Position numbers and translations under genes: made by a program
Shown: positions 36,396 through 44,423 of the stretch, one piece after another
Layout: each line of letters starts with the position of its first letter
Position numbering within the stretch: the first letter of the stretch is position 1
Assembly: GCF_003863365.1 (NCBI RefSeq)
Contig: NZ_RQXT01000007.1
Span: 62,001-126,000 of the forward strand
DNA: 64,000 nucleotides
Origin: Mesorhizobium tamadayense
GTDB lineage: Bacteria > Pseudomonadota > Alphaproteobacteria > Rhizobiales > Rhizobiaceae
Direction of reading: 5' to 3'
Notes under the pieces: model-generated
The model's database searches: none
Told to the model about the DNA's origin: nothing
Seen by the model: the letters and a program-made list of their open reading frames with translations, nothing else

Positions 36396-36481
36396 AGCCT
36401 TGCGGGGGAGATGGCCGGCAGGACAGAGGGGGGTGCTGTCCCTCTAGCGCCCAAAGGTGCGACTCTGTCGAAATCAACGTT

Positions 36482-36943
36482 TCACGCCAGCTTCGCCAGC
36501 AGGCGCAGGAAGGTCGCGGCTTCCTTGGCCGTCAGCGGCGCGAGCGTCTCCTCGGTGATGGTGCGGGCAAGCGGGATCAGCCGCTCGATCGCCTCGCGGC
36601 CTTCGGGCGTCAGGTTGACCAGCAGCCGACGCTTGTCGACCTCGTGCTTGGAAAGCTCGACCAGCCCGCGCGCCTTCAGCCGGTCGATCACACCCTTCAC
36701 GGTGGCGGCGTCCATGGCAATCAGCGTGCCAAGCTGGTTCTGCGAGGTCTCGCCGATGTCGTAGAGCTTGGCGAGAGCTGCGAATTGCGGCGGCGTCAGA
36801 TCGGCGATGTGGGAAGCGAAGATCGCGACATGGCGCTGGTGCGCCTTGCGCAGGATGAAGCCGACTTGGTCCTGCAGGTGATAGTTGTTTTCGTCCGGCT
36901 CTTCGGCCTCGACCAGCCGCAGCAGATTGTCCTCGCCGCTCAT
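36482..36943 (-). CDS. MarR family transcriptional regulator
   Basis: 153 residues from ATG 36943, overlapping the stop of the upstream gene by 4 bp (ATGA). The winged helix covers LTPPQFAALAKLYDIGETSQ, MDAATVKGVIDRLKARGLV and the wing HEVDKRRLLVNLTPEGR, all standard MarR blocks. It is the last gene of the molybdenum hydroxylase/6-hydroxynicotinate reductase operon. MarR proteins usually bind palindromes and are released by aromatic or heteroaromatic acids. The sites at 30920 and 43618 are its likely targets, which would give autoregulation and control of hyuAB. Confidence 0.88.
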   Translation of the reverse strand: MSGEDNLLRLVEAEEPDENNYHLQDQVGFILRKAHQRHVAIFASHIADLTPPQFAALAKLYDIGETSQNQLGTLIAMDAATVKGVIDRLKARGLVELSKHEVDKRRLLVNLTPEGREAIERLIPLARTITEETLAPLTAKEAATFLRLLAKLA

Positions 36944-37524
36944 CTCAACCCGTCCCATGCCTTGATGTCGCTCGCGGCGAAACCGCCCATGCGGTTGTGG
37001 ACGCGCGGGCCGCACGTCATGGCGAGGCAGAACAGGATTTCGTCGGGACGCGGGCCGTCGCTGACGCCAACCTCCATCGCGTCGAAATGACTGCGCACAT
37101 AGGCGGCGTTGATGTGGCCGAGCGGCACGTCGAGCCGAGCGCCGAAAGCGCCGACCTTCTTTGCCGACGGCACGATCGCCTTGGCGTCGCCAAGCCGCTC
37201 GCGCATAGCATAGCCGCCGGGAACGTGCCACAGCGCGCCGTGCTCCAGCTCACCCGCCGTGCCGACGATGGCGCCCTTGCCATAGCCGTCGATCTTCTTC
37301 ACGTCGCCGCCAAGTGCTGCGATCAGCTTATCGGAAAGCAACAGCCCGAGCGGCTTCAAATCCTCCATCGCGCCTTGCAGGTCCTCGACATAGCGGCCGG
37401 CGAACGGGTTCCTGACCACGGCGAGAGCTGCCGCGCGGCGGCGCGGTTCCTTCGCGGCCGGCCCGCCATCGTGAAAAATCTCTTCGGTCAGTACCGCGAC
37501 CTTGCGGATCGGAAAGTCAGACAT
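36940..37524 (-). CDS. DUF1185 (amino acid synthesis family) protein
   Basis: 194 residues from ATG 37524, 8 bp inside the UPF0280 gene's end. PIRKVAVLTEEIFHDGG at the N-terminus, NPFAGRYVEDL, GKGAIVGTAGELEHGALWH and DVPLGHINAAYVRSHF are the conserved blocks of this family. The family name comes from a weak old observation, and no reaction is established to my knowledge. Position between the ApbE-like gene and the MarR gene, with overlaps on both sides, ties it to N-heterocycle breakdown. A hydrolase or isomerase acting on a ring-derived intermediate is one guess. Confidence 0.8.
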   Translation of the reverse strand: MSDFPIRKVAVLTEEIFHDGGPAAKEPRRRAAALAVVRNPFAGRYVEDLQGAMEDLKPLGLLLSDKLIAALGGDVKKIDGYGKGAIVGTAGELEHGALWHVPGGYAMRERLGDAKAIVPSAKKVGAFGARLDVPLGHINAAYVRSHFDAMEVGVSDGPRPDEILFCLAMTCGPRVHNRMGGFAASDIKAWDGLR

Positions 37525-38401
37525 GGGCAGTTTCCTTCGTTTTATGCTTGTTGGGCGCGGCAAGCGCCACGGAACCACTGATGCGGGTCTCGCCGGCGAG
37601 GAATAGCGCCGAGGCGGCGATCAGGCCGCGCCGGCGAAAATCTTCGGCGACGGCAAGGCCGTTGTCCAGCGCGAGCGCGATCTCGGCTTCGGAGAGCCTT
37701 CCGACGCCCTGCGTCACAAGCCGTTCGCCAAGGTCGCTGTCGGGCGCAAGCTCACGCGCGGGAACGCGCTCAACAGCGGGATGGCCGGGCAGGTCGACTG
37801 CATTGGCGATGAGGGTCGCCGCCGCATCCGCCTCGGCGCCAGTCCGCGCGAGAACCGTGACCGCGTCGGCGATGCCAAGCGAAAACGACCGGCCGCGCCA
37901 GCCGCTGGTGGCTACGCCGTACACGCCGTCTTCGGCATGGATGGTGATGCGGTCCGCCATGCCGTGCCCGGTGCCAGCGATCGCCAGCGTCATCGACTGG
38001 CCCTTGCCGAGATGTATGGCGCTGTCGCCGCCATTGTTCACATAGGCGCGATCAAGCCGGCGTCCCGCGAGCAGCGCAGAGAGAATTTCGTCGGCTACAG
38101 AACCGGCGACGGCGGCCATCGGCGTGATGAAGCTTTTTGCCAAGGGTGCGACGGCAGCCTCCATTCGCCGTGCAGTCGGACCGGCGAAAGCGCGCGGCTT
38201 CAAGGACGCCGGGCGGCGCAATTCGGGGAGTTCCTCAACAAGCTCGGTCAAGATGGTCTGGAAGCGCGCGACGGCCTGAGCGTAGGCGGCGCGGCATTCA
38301 TCCGGCTCGCCGAAAGCTTCGACAATGAGGTCTATCGGCCCATGATTGAGATGAAGCCGCCTGCCGTCGGCGAGCCAATGCGCCTGCGGGCCGTTCATCA
38401 C
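37517..38401 (-). CDS. UPF0280 family protein, ApbE-like (possible flavin transferase)
   Basis: 294 residues. The start MMNGPQAHWLADGRRLHLNH and the block GDSAIHLGKGQSMTLAIAG are typical of UPF0280 (COG2122). The C-terminal half, VYGVATSGWRGRSFSLGIAD followed by AVTVLARTGAEADAAAT, has the same order as the ATSG...YSHIIDPRTG...VTV...AEADALAT region of ApbE, the enzyme that attaches FMN to a Thr of flavoproteins. It overlaps the 6-hydroxynicotinate reductase gene by 4 bp. I infer that it flavinylates that reductase; this is a hypothesis. No signal peptide is present, unlike periplasmic ApbE. Confidence 0.8.
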   Translation of the reverse strand: MMNGPQAHWLADGRRLHLNHGPIDLIVEAFGEPDECRAAYAQAVARFQTILTELVEELPELRRPASLKPRAFAGPTARRMEAAVAPLAKSFITPMAAVAGSVADEILSALLAGRRLDRAYVNNGGDSAIHLGKGQSMTLAIAGTGHGMADRITIHAEDGVYGVATSGWRGRSFSLGIADAVTVLARTGAEADAAATLIANAVDLPGHPAVERVPARELAPDSDLGERLVTQGVGRLSEAEIALALDNGLAVAEDFRRRGLIAASALFLAGETRISGSVALAAPNKHKTKETAHV

Positions 38402-39933
38402 TTGGCTCCGTTGGCGCGACGCAATTGCGCCAGCGGCGGCCAGGGATTGCCGGCCGGCGCGCCGGCGCCACGGCGCGGATTGAGGTACTCGCCGCCCTTA
38501 GCAAGAATGTCCTCGACGCTGCGGATCTCGCTCTCATAGCCGCCCAGCCGGACGTAATCGTCGCGGCGCATGGTGAATTCGATCGGCGCGACCAGTGCCG
38601 GCGTCGGCACATAGCCGAAGGCGCCTTCCGGCACGCGGGTGACATCGACCATCAGCGTGATGCCGCCGCCCGGCCAGACATAGACCGGCGCGCCACCGAC
38701 GGTAACGTAAGTCTTCAAGCCCTGCACCGAGCGGGTGAGATTGACCGGGTTCTCGGTGACGCCGGCGCGTAGCGAGCCGCCGGCGCCGCCGATGAACAGA
38801 ACGGTGCAAAGCGCCGGCTCGCAATTGTCCTCGATCAGGCCGACGGATTTCTGCAGCCGTTCCGGGAACGGCTTTTCGACCGGCTTCAGCTGGTCGTCGA
38901 GCTCGTAATAAGCGAACTGCTCGCCGGTGGTCGAAACCATGAGCAGCGACAGGCCAGGACGCGCGCCCTTCTTGGGGTTCCAGTCGCCGAGGATCGACAA
39001 CGGATCGGAGATCGTGGTGCCGCCCCAGCCAAGGCCGGGTTCCGACACCTTGAAATAGCGACCCGGCGTCGAGCGGCGGCCGATGATCTTTATTCCGGTA
39101 TCCTGCCAGCCCAGCACCTTGCCGGCCTGATGCTCGGAGACGACGCCGGTGATGTGGTCGTCGACCACCACCACCTCGTCGACCAGCCCGCGCCATTGCG
39201 TGGCGAACATGCCGATCGTAGCCGAGCCGCAGCCGACACGCATGCGGTGCTCGGCCTTGCCGTCGATGACCGGGGCCTTGCCGGCCTCGACGATGATCGT
39301 CGCGCCGCCGTCGATGGCGAGCTCGACCGGTTTGCGGTTGCAGAGATTGAGCAGCGCGTCGCAGGTGGCGCGCCCCTCCGCCTTCGAGCCGCCAGTCAAA
39401 TGATGGACGCCGCCGAGCGACAGCATCTGCGAGCCGTATTCGCCCGTCGTGACGTGGCCGATCGCCTCGCCTTCGGAGCGCACCGTCGCCGTCTCATCGC
39501 CGATGTGGCGGTCGGTGTCGATCTTCACCTTGACGCCGCAGTAGGAGAAGATGCCCTCGGTGACGACAGTGACGAGATCGACGCCCTCAACCTCCTGGCT
39601 GACGATGAAGGGCGCCGGCTTATAGTCCGGATAGGTGGTGCCGGCGCCGATGGCTGTCACAAAGCGCCGCCCGGTATTGACCAGCTCCCCGCCCCACGCC
39701 TCGCCCTCGGCGACGAAAGGCACGACCGCGCCGCCGGTTTCGGCCGCATGGTCGAGGATGGTCAGCGGGTCCATGCGCACGATGCGGCCGCCGACATTGC
39801 CGTAGCGGTCGCAGGCGCCGGTGCGCCCTTCAGCGATGTAGCACATGACCGGGCAGGCATCGCAGCGGATCTTCTCCGCCACCTGCTTCTCGCCGGGATC
39901 GTGGGTTTCGAAACGTTCGGCAAGCTCGCTCAT
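38398..39933 (-). CDS. 6-hydroxynicotinate reductase-like iron-sulfur flavoprotein
   Basis: 511 residues. The N-terminal motif CDACPVMC...GAC (Cys24, 27, 31, 41) should bind a [4Fe-4S] cluster. I recognise the whole sequence pattern (VSQEVEGVDLVTVVTEGIFS, HVTTGEYGSQMLSLGG, VGCGSATIGMFA, YVPTPALVAPIEFTMR) from proteins annotated as 6-hydroxynicotinate reductase in rhizobia. That enzyme uses reduced ferredoxin to convert 6-hydroxynicotinate to tetrahydro-6-oxonicotinate. DGGAT at residues 208-212 resembles the DxxxGAT-type sites that ApbE flavinylates. It overlaps both neighbours by 4 bp. The hydroxylase upstream would supply its substrate. The true substrate could be another hydroxylated N-heterocycle. 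Confidence 0.8.
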   Translation of the reverse strand: MSELAERFETHDPGEKQVAEKIRCDACPVMCYIAEGRTGACDRYGNVGGRIVRMDPLTILDHAAETGGAVVPFVAEGEAWGGELVNTGRRFVTAIGAGTTYPDYKPAPFIVSQEVEGVDLVTVVTEGIFSYCGVKVKIDTDRHIGDETATVRSEGEAIGHVTTGEYGSQMLSLGGVHHLTGGSKAEGRATCDALLNLCNRKPVELAIDGGATIIVEAGKAPVIDGKAEHRMRVGCGSATIGMFATQWRGLVDEVVVVDDHITGVVSEHQAGKVLGWQDTGIKIIGRRSTPGRYFKVSEPGLGWGGTTISDPLSILGDWNPKKGARPGLSLLMVSTTGEQFAYYELDDQLKPVEKPFPERLQKSVGLIEDNCEPALCTVLFIGGAGGSLRAGVTENPVNLTRSVQGLKTYVTVGGAPVYVWPGGGITLMVDVTRVPEGAFGYVPTPALVAPIEFTMRRDDYVRLGGYESEIRSVEDILAKGGEYLNPRRGAGAPAGNPWPPLAQLRRANGAK

Positions 39934-42698
39934 CGGCGCGCCTCCTTCTCGCGGATCGCCGCCAGGATGCGGCTCGGCGTCGCCGGCACCTTGGTGACCA
40001 GGACGCCGGTGGCATGGCGGATGGCGTTGAGGATCGCCGGCGCGGTCGGGATCAGCACATGCTCGCCCAGGCCCTTGGCACCGAAGGGTCCTTCCGGATC
40101 CGGAACCTCGATGAGAATATGCTCAACCGGCGGCACGTCGCCGATCGTCGGGATGAGATAATCGTGCAGGTTCTCGGTGCGGCCGGGGATGTATTCCTCC
40201 ATCAGCGCCATGCCGATGCCTTGCGCAATGCCGCCCTCGATCTGGCCTTCGACCAGCACCGGGTTGATCGCCTTGCCGACATCATGCGCGGCGGTGATCT
40301 TGATCAGCTTCACGGTGCCCAGTTTGAGGTCGACCTCCAACTCGGCAATCTGCGCGCCATAGCCGTAGACGGCGTAGGGCTTGCCCTGGCCCTTGGCATC
40401 CAGCGGCAACGTCGGCGGGTCGTAGGTTTCTTCCGCGACGAACACCAACCCGTCTGCACCAGCCTTCAGCGCCGTGAGATCGATACGCCGGGTTGCCTCC
40501 CCTTCGCGGATGGAGATGCTCGCGCCGTCTAGCGCGATCGTCGCCCGGTCCGAAACATTGGCAAAGCGCAGGATTTTCTCGCGCAGCGCGCGTCCTGCCT
40601 TCTCGGCGGCCTTGCCGGTGACAAACGTCTGGCGCGAGGCCGAGGTCTTGCCGGCGTCCGGCGTGATGGCGGTGTCGGCGCCCTTCAGCCGGAATTTTTC
40701 CAGCGGCAGGCCGAGCGCGTCGGCGCAGATCTGGGTGATGACCGTGTTCGATCCCTGGCCGATGTCGACCGCGCCCTGATGCAGGACGACATCACCGGAG
40801 GCCGAGATGCCGACCTTGATGGTCGAGGGGTTGGGCAGCGAGGTGTTGCCGCAGCCATACCAGCAGGAGGCGATACCGACGCCGCGTTTGCTTGCCATGT
40901 TGACGGCGTTGAACGCTTCGGCCTCTGCAAGCGCGCGCGCCCAATGCGGACGGAGCGATTCCAGGCATTCGCCAATGCCGACGCCCGACTCCAGGCACTG
41001 GCCGGTGACCGTTTCGGAACCGTTCCGAAGACAATTCTTCAGCCGGAGCTCGAGCCGGTCCATGCCGAGCTTGCCGGCGAGCTCGTCATAGAGCGTCTCC
41101 TGCATGATGGTCGCCTGCGGAACGCCGAAGCCGCGGAAGGCGCCGGCGATCGGGCCGTTGGTGTGGATAGCATAACCTGTTGCCCGGTAGTTCGGCGTGT
41201 CATACGGGCCGGAGGCATGCACCGGCACGCGGTTGGCGACCGTCGGCCCCCAACTTGCGTAGGCGCCGGTGTTGAAGTCGCCGGAGAATACCATGCCAGT
41301 GACGCGGCCTTCGGCATCGGCGCCGATGGTCGCCTTCATCTCGGCAGGATGGCGTTTGGTGGTCGACACCATCGATTCATTGCGCGTGTAGGCGAGCGCG
41401 GCCGGTCGGCCCGTCTTCATTGCCACAAGGCCGATGAGAGGCTGCAGTGAGACGTCGAGCTTGGAGCCGAAGCCGCCGCCAGTCGCGGTCGGCACGATGC
41501 ACACCTTGTCGACCGGCAGGCCAAGCACCTTTGCCGTGTCGTCGCGGTCCATATAGGGCGCCTGCGTGCAGGCGACGACGACCAGCGTGTCGCCGTCCAT
41601 GCAAGCATAGCCGGCTTCCGGCTCGATATAGGCATGCTCGACGAAAGAGGTCTCGATGGCGCCGGACGCGGTGACGACGGCTGCGGCAAGTGCCGCGTCA
41701 GGGTCGCCACGCACGACAAACCCTGACGTGAGCAGGTTCGCAGGCCGGTGGCTGTGGATCAGCGAGGCGCCGTCGGCTTTCGCCTCACCGGGCCGCAGCA
41801 CATGCGGCAATTCCGTCCAGGCGACCGGAAAATCCGCCAGGTCGAGATCGAGGATGGCCTCGCGTTCGCCGGCGACCAGCGCCACCGCCTCGCCGCGGAA
41901 ACGCGCGAAACCGTCGGCCAGCGCCGGCTGATCGGCAAAGGGACCGATGACGCCGAAGCAGTTGTGGCCCGGAATGTCGGCGGCCGTGAAGACACCTACG
42001 ATACCGGGGTGCGCCTTTGCCCAAGACTCCAGGTCGCCGAAGCTGAAACGGGCATGGTGGTGCGGCGAGCGGACCACCAGGACGCCAAGCGCATCGGCGG
42101 GAAAGCTGTCGCCGCCGAACTTCTCGTCGCCGGTGACCTTCGGCACGCCATCGAGGCGGATCGGCGAGGCGCCGACGGCGTGGCCGGCCTTCGGCAGGCG
42201 AGGGTCGACACCATTCATGTGGCGCGAGGCTTGCATCACCGCCGCGACGATCTTGCGATAACCGGTGCAACGGCAGAGCACGCCGCCCAGCGCATCCTGC
42301 GTCTCGGCCTCGCTCGGCGTGGGGTTGCGCTCCAAAAGCGCCGTGGCAGCCACCAGCAGGCCCGGCGTGCAGATGCCGCACTGCGCAGCGCCATGTTCGA
42401 GGAACGAGGCCTGCAGCGCGGAGAGCCTGCCATTGGCGAGGCCTTCGACCGTTGTGACGGAACTGCCGCTCACGGACGCCGCCGGCACAAGGCAGGCGCA
42501 GACCGGATTGCCGTCGACCAGCACCGTGCAGGCGCCGCAATCACCGGCGTCGCAGCCGACCTTGGTGCCGGTCAGCCGCAACTCGTCGCGCAAAACCTGC
42601 GACAGCCGCCGCACCGGCGGCACCGAGACGCTGACCGCGGTGCCGTTGACCTCGAAGGCGATGTCGGCGCGTTCCATGCCGGTCTGGTCCATGCTCAT
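39930..42698 (-). CDS. molybdopterin hydroxylase with fused N-terminal 2Fe-2S domain (xanthine dehydrogenase family)
   Basis: 922 residues in which the small iron-sulfur subunit and the large molybdenum subunit are one chain. Cys49, 54, 57 and 69 (GCDAGDCGAC...CAC) bind the plant-type 2Fe-2S cluster; Cys107, 110, 142 and 144 (CGIC...CRC) bind the second. The molybdenum part starts near residue 165 and shows GAFRGFGVPQ, QGAVDIGQGSNT and the active-site Glu in KGLGEHVLIPTAPA. Such enzymes hydroxylate N-heterocycles at an electron-poor carbon, for example nicotinate at C6. It overlaps the FAD-subunit gene and the reductase gene by 4 bp each. Nicotinate as substrate is inferred from the reductase. 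Confidence 0.88.
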   Translation of the reverse strand: MSMDQTGMERADIAFEVNGTAVSVSVPPVRRLSQVLRDELRLTGTKVGCDAGDCGACTVLVDGNPVCACLVPAASVSGSSVTTVEGLANGRLSALQASFLEHGAAQCGICTPGLLVAATALLERNPTPSEAETQDALGGVLCRCTGYRKIVAAVMQASRHMNGVDPRLPKAGHAVGASPIRLDGVPKVTGDEKFGGDSFPADALGVLVVRSPHHHARFSFGDLESWAKAHPGIVGVFTAADIPGHNCFGVIGPFADQPALADGFARFRGEAVALVAGEREAILDLDLADFPVAWTELPHVLRPGEAKADGASLIHSHRPANLLTSGFVVRGDPDAALAAAVVTASGAIETSFVEHAYIEPEAGYACMDGDTLVVVACTQAPYMDRDDTAKVLGLPVDKVCIVPTATGGGFGSKLDVSLQPLIGLVAMKTGRPAALAYTRNESMVSTTKRHPAEMKATIGADAEGRVTGMVFSGDFNTGAYASWGPTVANRVPVHASGPYDTPNYRATGYAIHTNGPIAGAFRGFGVPQATIMQETLYDELAGKLGMDRLELRLKNCLRNGSETVTGQCLESGVGIGECLESLRPHWARALAEAEAFNAVNMASKRGVGIASCWYGCGNTSLPNPSTIKVGISASGDVVLHQGAVDIGQGSNTVITQICADALGLPLEKFRLKGADTAITPDAGKTSASRQTFVTGKAAEKAGRALREKILRFANVSDRATIALDGASISIREGEATRRIDLTALKAGADGLVFVAEETYDPPTLPLDAKGQGKPYAVYGYGAQIAELEVDLKLGTVKLIKITAAHDVGKAINPVLVEGQIEGGIAQGIGMALMEEYIPGRTENLHDYLIPTIGDVPPVEHILIEVPDPEGPFGAKGLGEHVLIPTAPAILNAIRHATGVLVTKVPATPSRILAAIREKEARR

Positions 42699-43552
42699 GC
42701 CGCCACCTTGCTTTCGCCCAGGCCGATGGCGCCGCGCACGGCGCGGGCGACGATCTCGCGCGCCGCATGGTCTCGATATTCGGCGCTGCCGCGCACATCG
42801 CCGATCGGCGACAGCTCATCGATCGGCGCCGAAAGCACCGCGTCGGCGAGCGCGACCGTCACGGGCTGGCCGCGAAGGGCCGCCTCGACGCCGGCGAGAC
42901 GACGGGCGACCGCCGAACAGGCGCCAACGGCGATAGCGGCATCGGCGACGGCACCATTCTCGATGACGAGGCGAGCCGCAGCCATGGCAATCGAGATGAC
43001 CAAATAGCGCCGCGCGCCAAGCTTGACGAAAGCTGACGTGCCGACAGCCGAATGCTTCGGGACGCGAATGGCGGTGACCATCTCGCCGGGCAGCAAGGCC
43101 GTGCTGCGATTACCGAGGATGAACTCGCTAAGCGGCAAGTGGCGCATGATTTTTGCTGACCGCAGTTCGACATCGGCATCGAGCACCAGCAGTGCCGGCA
43201 CGCCGTCGGCGGCGGGCGAGGCGTTGCAGAGATTGCCGGCGACGGAAGCGACGTTCTGGATCTGGACGGAGCCGACCTCGCGCGCAGCCGCCTTCAGCGC
43301 GTCGAACGCAGCCGGCAGCGGCTGGCGCACGATGTCGGTCCAGGTGGTGCGGGCGCCGATCCGCCAATGCTCGTCCGTCTCGGCGATGCCGCACAGCGCG
43401 GCAAGACCGTTGATGTCGAGGATGTTGTCGCGGAAAGGTTTCGCGCCCTGCGCCGGATAGAAATCGGTGCCGCCGGCAAGAATGCGCCACCGGTCCTCGC
43501 CAAGCAGAGCGAGCGCCTCGTCGACCGTGGTGGGTTTCGCGTAACGGATCAC
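42695..43552 (-). CDS. FAD-binding subunit of a molybdenum hydroxylase (CoxM type)
   Basis: 285 residues. ILAGGTDFYPAQ near the N-terminus and NVASVAGNLCNASPAADGVP are the two FAD-binding motifs of this family, and LPLSEFILG and LGARRYLVISIAMAAARL follow as usual. It passes electrons from the 2Fe-2S centres of the fused subunit to the acceptor. It is the first gene of a six-gene operon in which every junction overlaps by 4-8 bp. The candidate operator lies 66 bp upstream. Confidence 0.92.
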   Translation of the reverse strand: MIRYAKPTTVDEALALLGEDRWRILAGGTDFYPAQGAKPFRDNILDINGLAALCGIAETDEHWRIGARTTWTDIVRQPLPAAFDALKAAAREVGSVQIQNVASVAGNLCNASPAADGVPALLVLDADVELRSAKIMRHLPLSEFILGNRSTALLPGEMVTAIRVPKHSAVGTSAFVKLGARRYLVISIAMAAARLVIENGAVADAAIAVGACSAVARRLAGVEAALRGQPVTVALADAVLSAPIDELSPIGDVRGSAEYRDHAAREIVARAVRGAIGLGESKVAA

Positions 43553-43617
43553 GCTTTGCCTTCCCAGAAAGGAGCCTTTCCGAGGGAATCTGCCGGCGTC
43601 CAGGGTCAGGCAAATTC

Positions 43618-43634
43618 ATTCGTATGCAAATGAT
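43618..43634. promoter_or_regulatory. candidate operator before the molybdenum hydroxylase operon
   Basis: ATTCGTATGCAAATGAT, matching the hyuA-side site in 15 of 17 bases. It lies in the 249-bp divergent region between the FAD-subunit gene and pncA and could affect both. The remainder of this gap shows no other clear signal. Confidence 0.6.
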
Positions 43635-43801
43635 ATCAACTTCGCCGCGATTGTCAAAGCGAAGTGGTCGGTCAGGCCTGTCACAAACCGGCCGCCACGG
43701 CTTTGTTATGCCTGTGGAGGTTGACGCCGCCGGCCATCTGGTCAAGGTTCCGTGTCCGGTCGCGTCAACTGGAGCCCAAGCCGACACAGAAGGGAGGCCG
43801 C

Positions 43802-44416
43802 ATGGCCGAGGAAGCGCTCATCGTCATCGACCTGCAGAACGACTTCTGCCCCGGCGGCGCGCTGGCGGTGGCCGGCGGCGACGAGATCGTGCCGCTCGTC
43901 AACGACCTGATCCGGCGGACCGAGCATGTCGTGCTGACGCAGGACTGGCACCCCGCGGGCCATTCGAGCTTCGCTTCCAGCCATCCCGGCAAGCAGCCCT
44001 TCGAGACGATCGAGATGCCCTACGGGCCGCAGACGCTTTGGCCGGATCACTGCATCCAGGGCAGTCTCGGTTCCGATTTCCATTCGGGGCTCGCCTGGAC
44101 CAAGGCGGAACTGGTGATCCGCAAGGGTTTCCGCACGGCGATCGATAGCTATTCGGCTTTCTTCGAGAACGATCATAAGACGCCTACCGGCCTTGCCGGC
44201 TATCTCAAGGAACGCGGTATCGATACGATCACCCTGGTTGGGTTGGCCACCGATTTCTGCGTTGCCTATTCGGCGCTCGATGCGGTGAAGCAGGGCTTCA
44301 AGGCGACCGTACGGCTCGACGCCTGCCGCGGCATCGATCTCAACAGGTCGCTCGACACGATGCTGAAGCGGATGCAAGACGCCGGCGTGACGCTCGAAGA
44401 CCATTCGTCGGAATGA
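43802..44416 (+). CDS. pncA: nicotinamidase
   Basis: 204 residues from ATG 43802, preceded by GAAGGGAGG. All functional residues are present: catalytic Asp10 (VIDLQNDF), Lys108 (VIRKGF) and Cys153 (LATDFCVAYSA), and the metal site Asp48, His50, His54 (DWHPAGH). It hydrolyses nicotinamide to nicotinate. It is divergent from the hydroxylase/reductase operon. A pncB gene, for NAD salvage, lies 10 kb downstream. The product could go to NAD or, if the operon really degrades nicotinate, into catabolism. Confidence 0.94.
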   Translation: MAEEALIVIDLQNDFCPGGALAVAGGDEIVPLVNDLIRRTEHVVLTQDWHPAGHSSFASSHPGKQPFETIEMPYGPQTLWPDHCIQGSLGSDFHSGLAWTKAELVIRKGFRTAIDSYSAFFENDHKTPTGLAGYLKERGIDTITLVGLATDFCVAYSALDAVKQGFKATVRLDACRGIDLNRSLDTMLKRMQDAGVTLEDHSSE

Positions 44417-44423
44417 CTACGCC

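Larger units (their letters stand above)
34870..36436. repeat. palindromic intergenic repeat, family A, copy 2, split by an IS
   Basis: The left arm and centre run from 34870 to 35000, and the rest of the right arm from 36396 to 36436. When the IS and one copy of the 9-bp duplication are removed, the arm reads CTCCCCCCTTGCGGGGGAGA, identical to the uninterrupted copy at about 53550. Confidence 0.85.
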
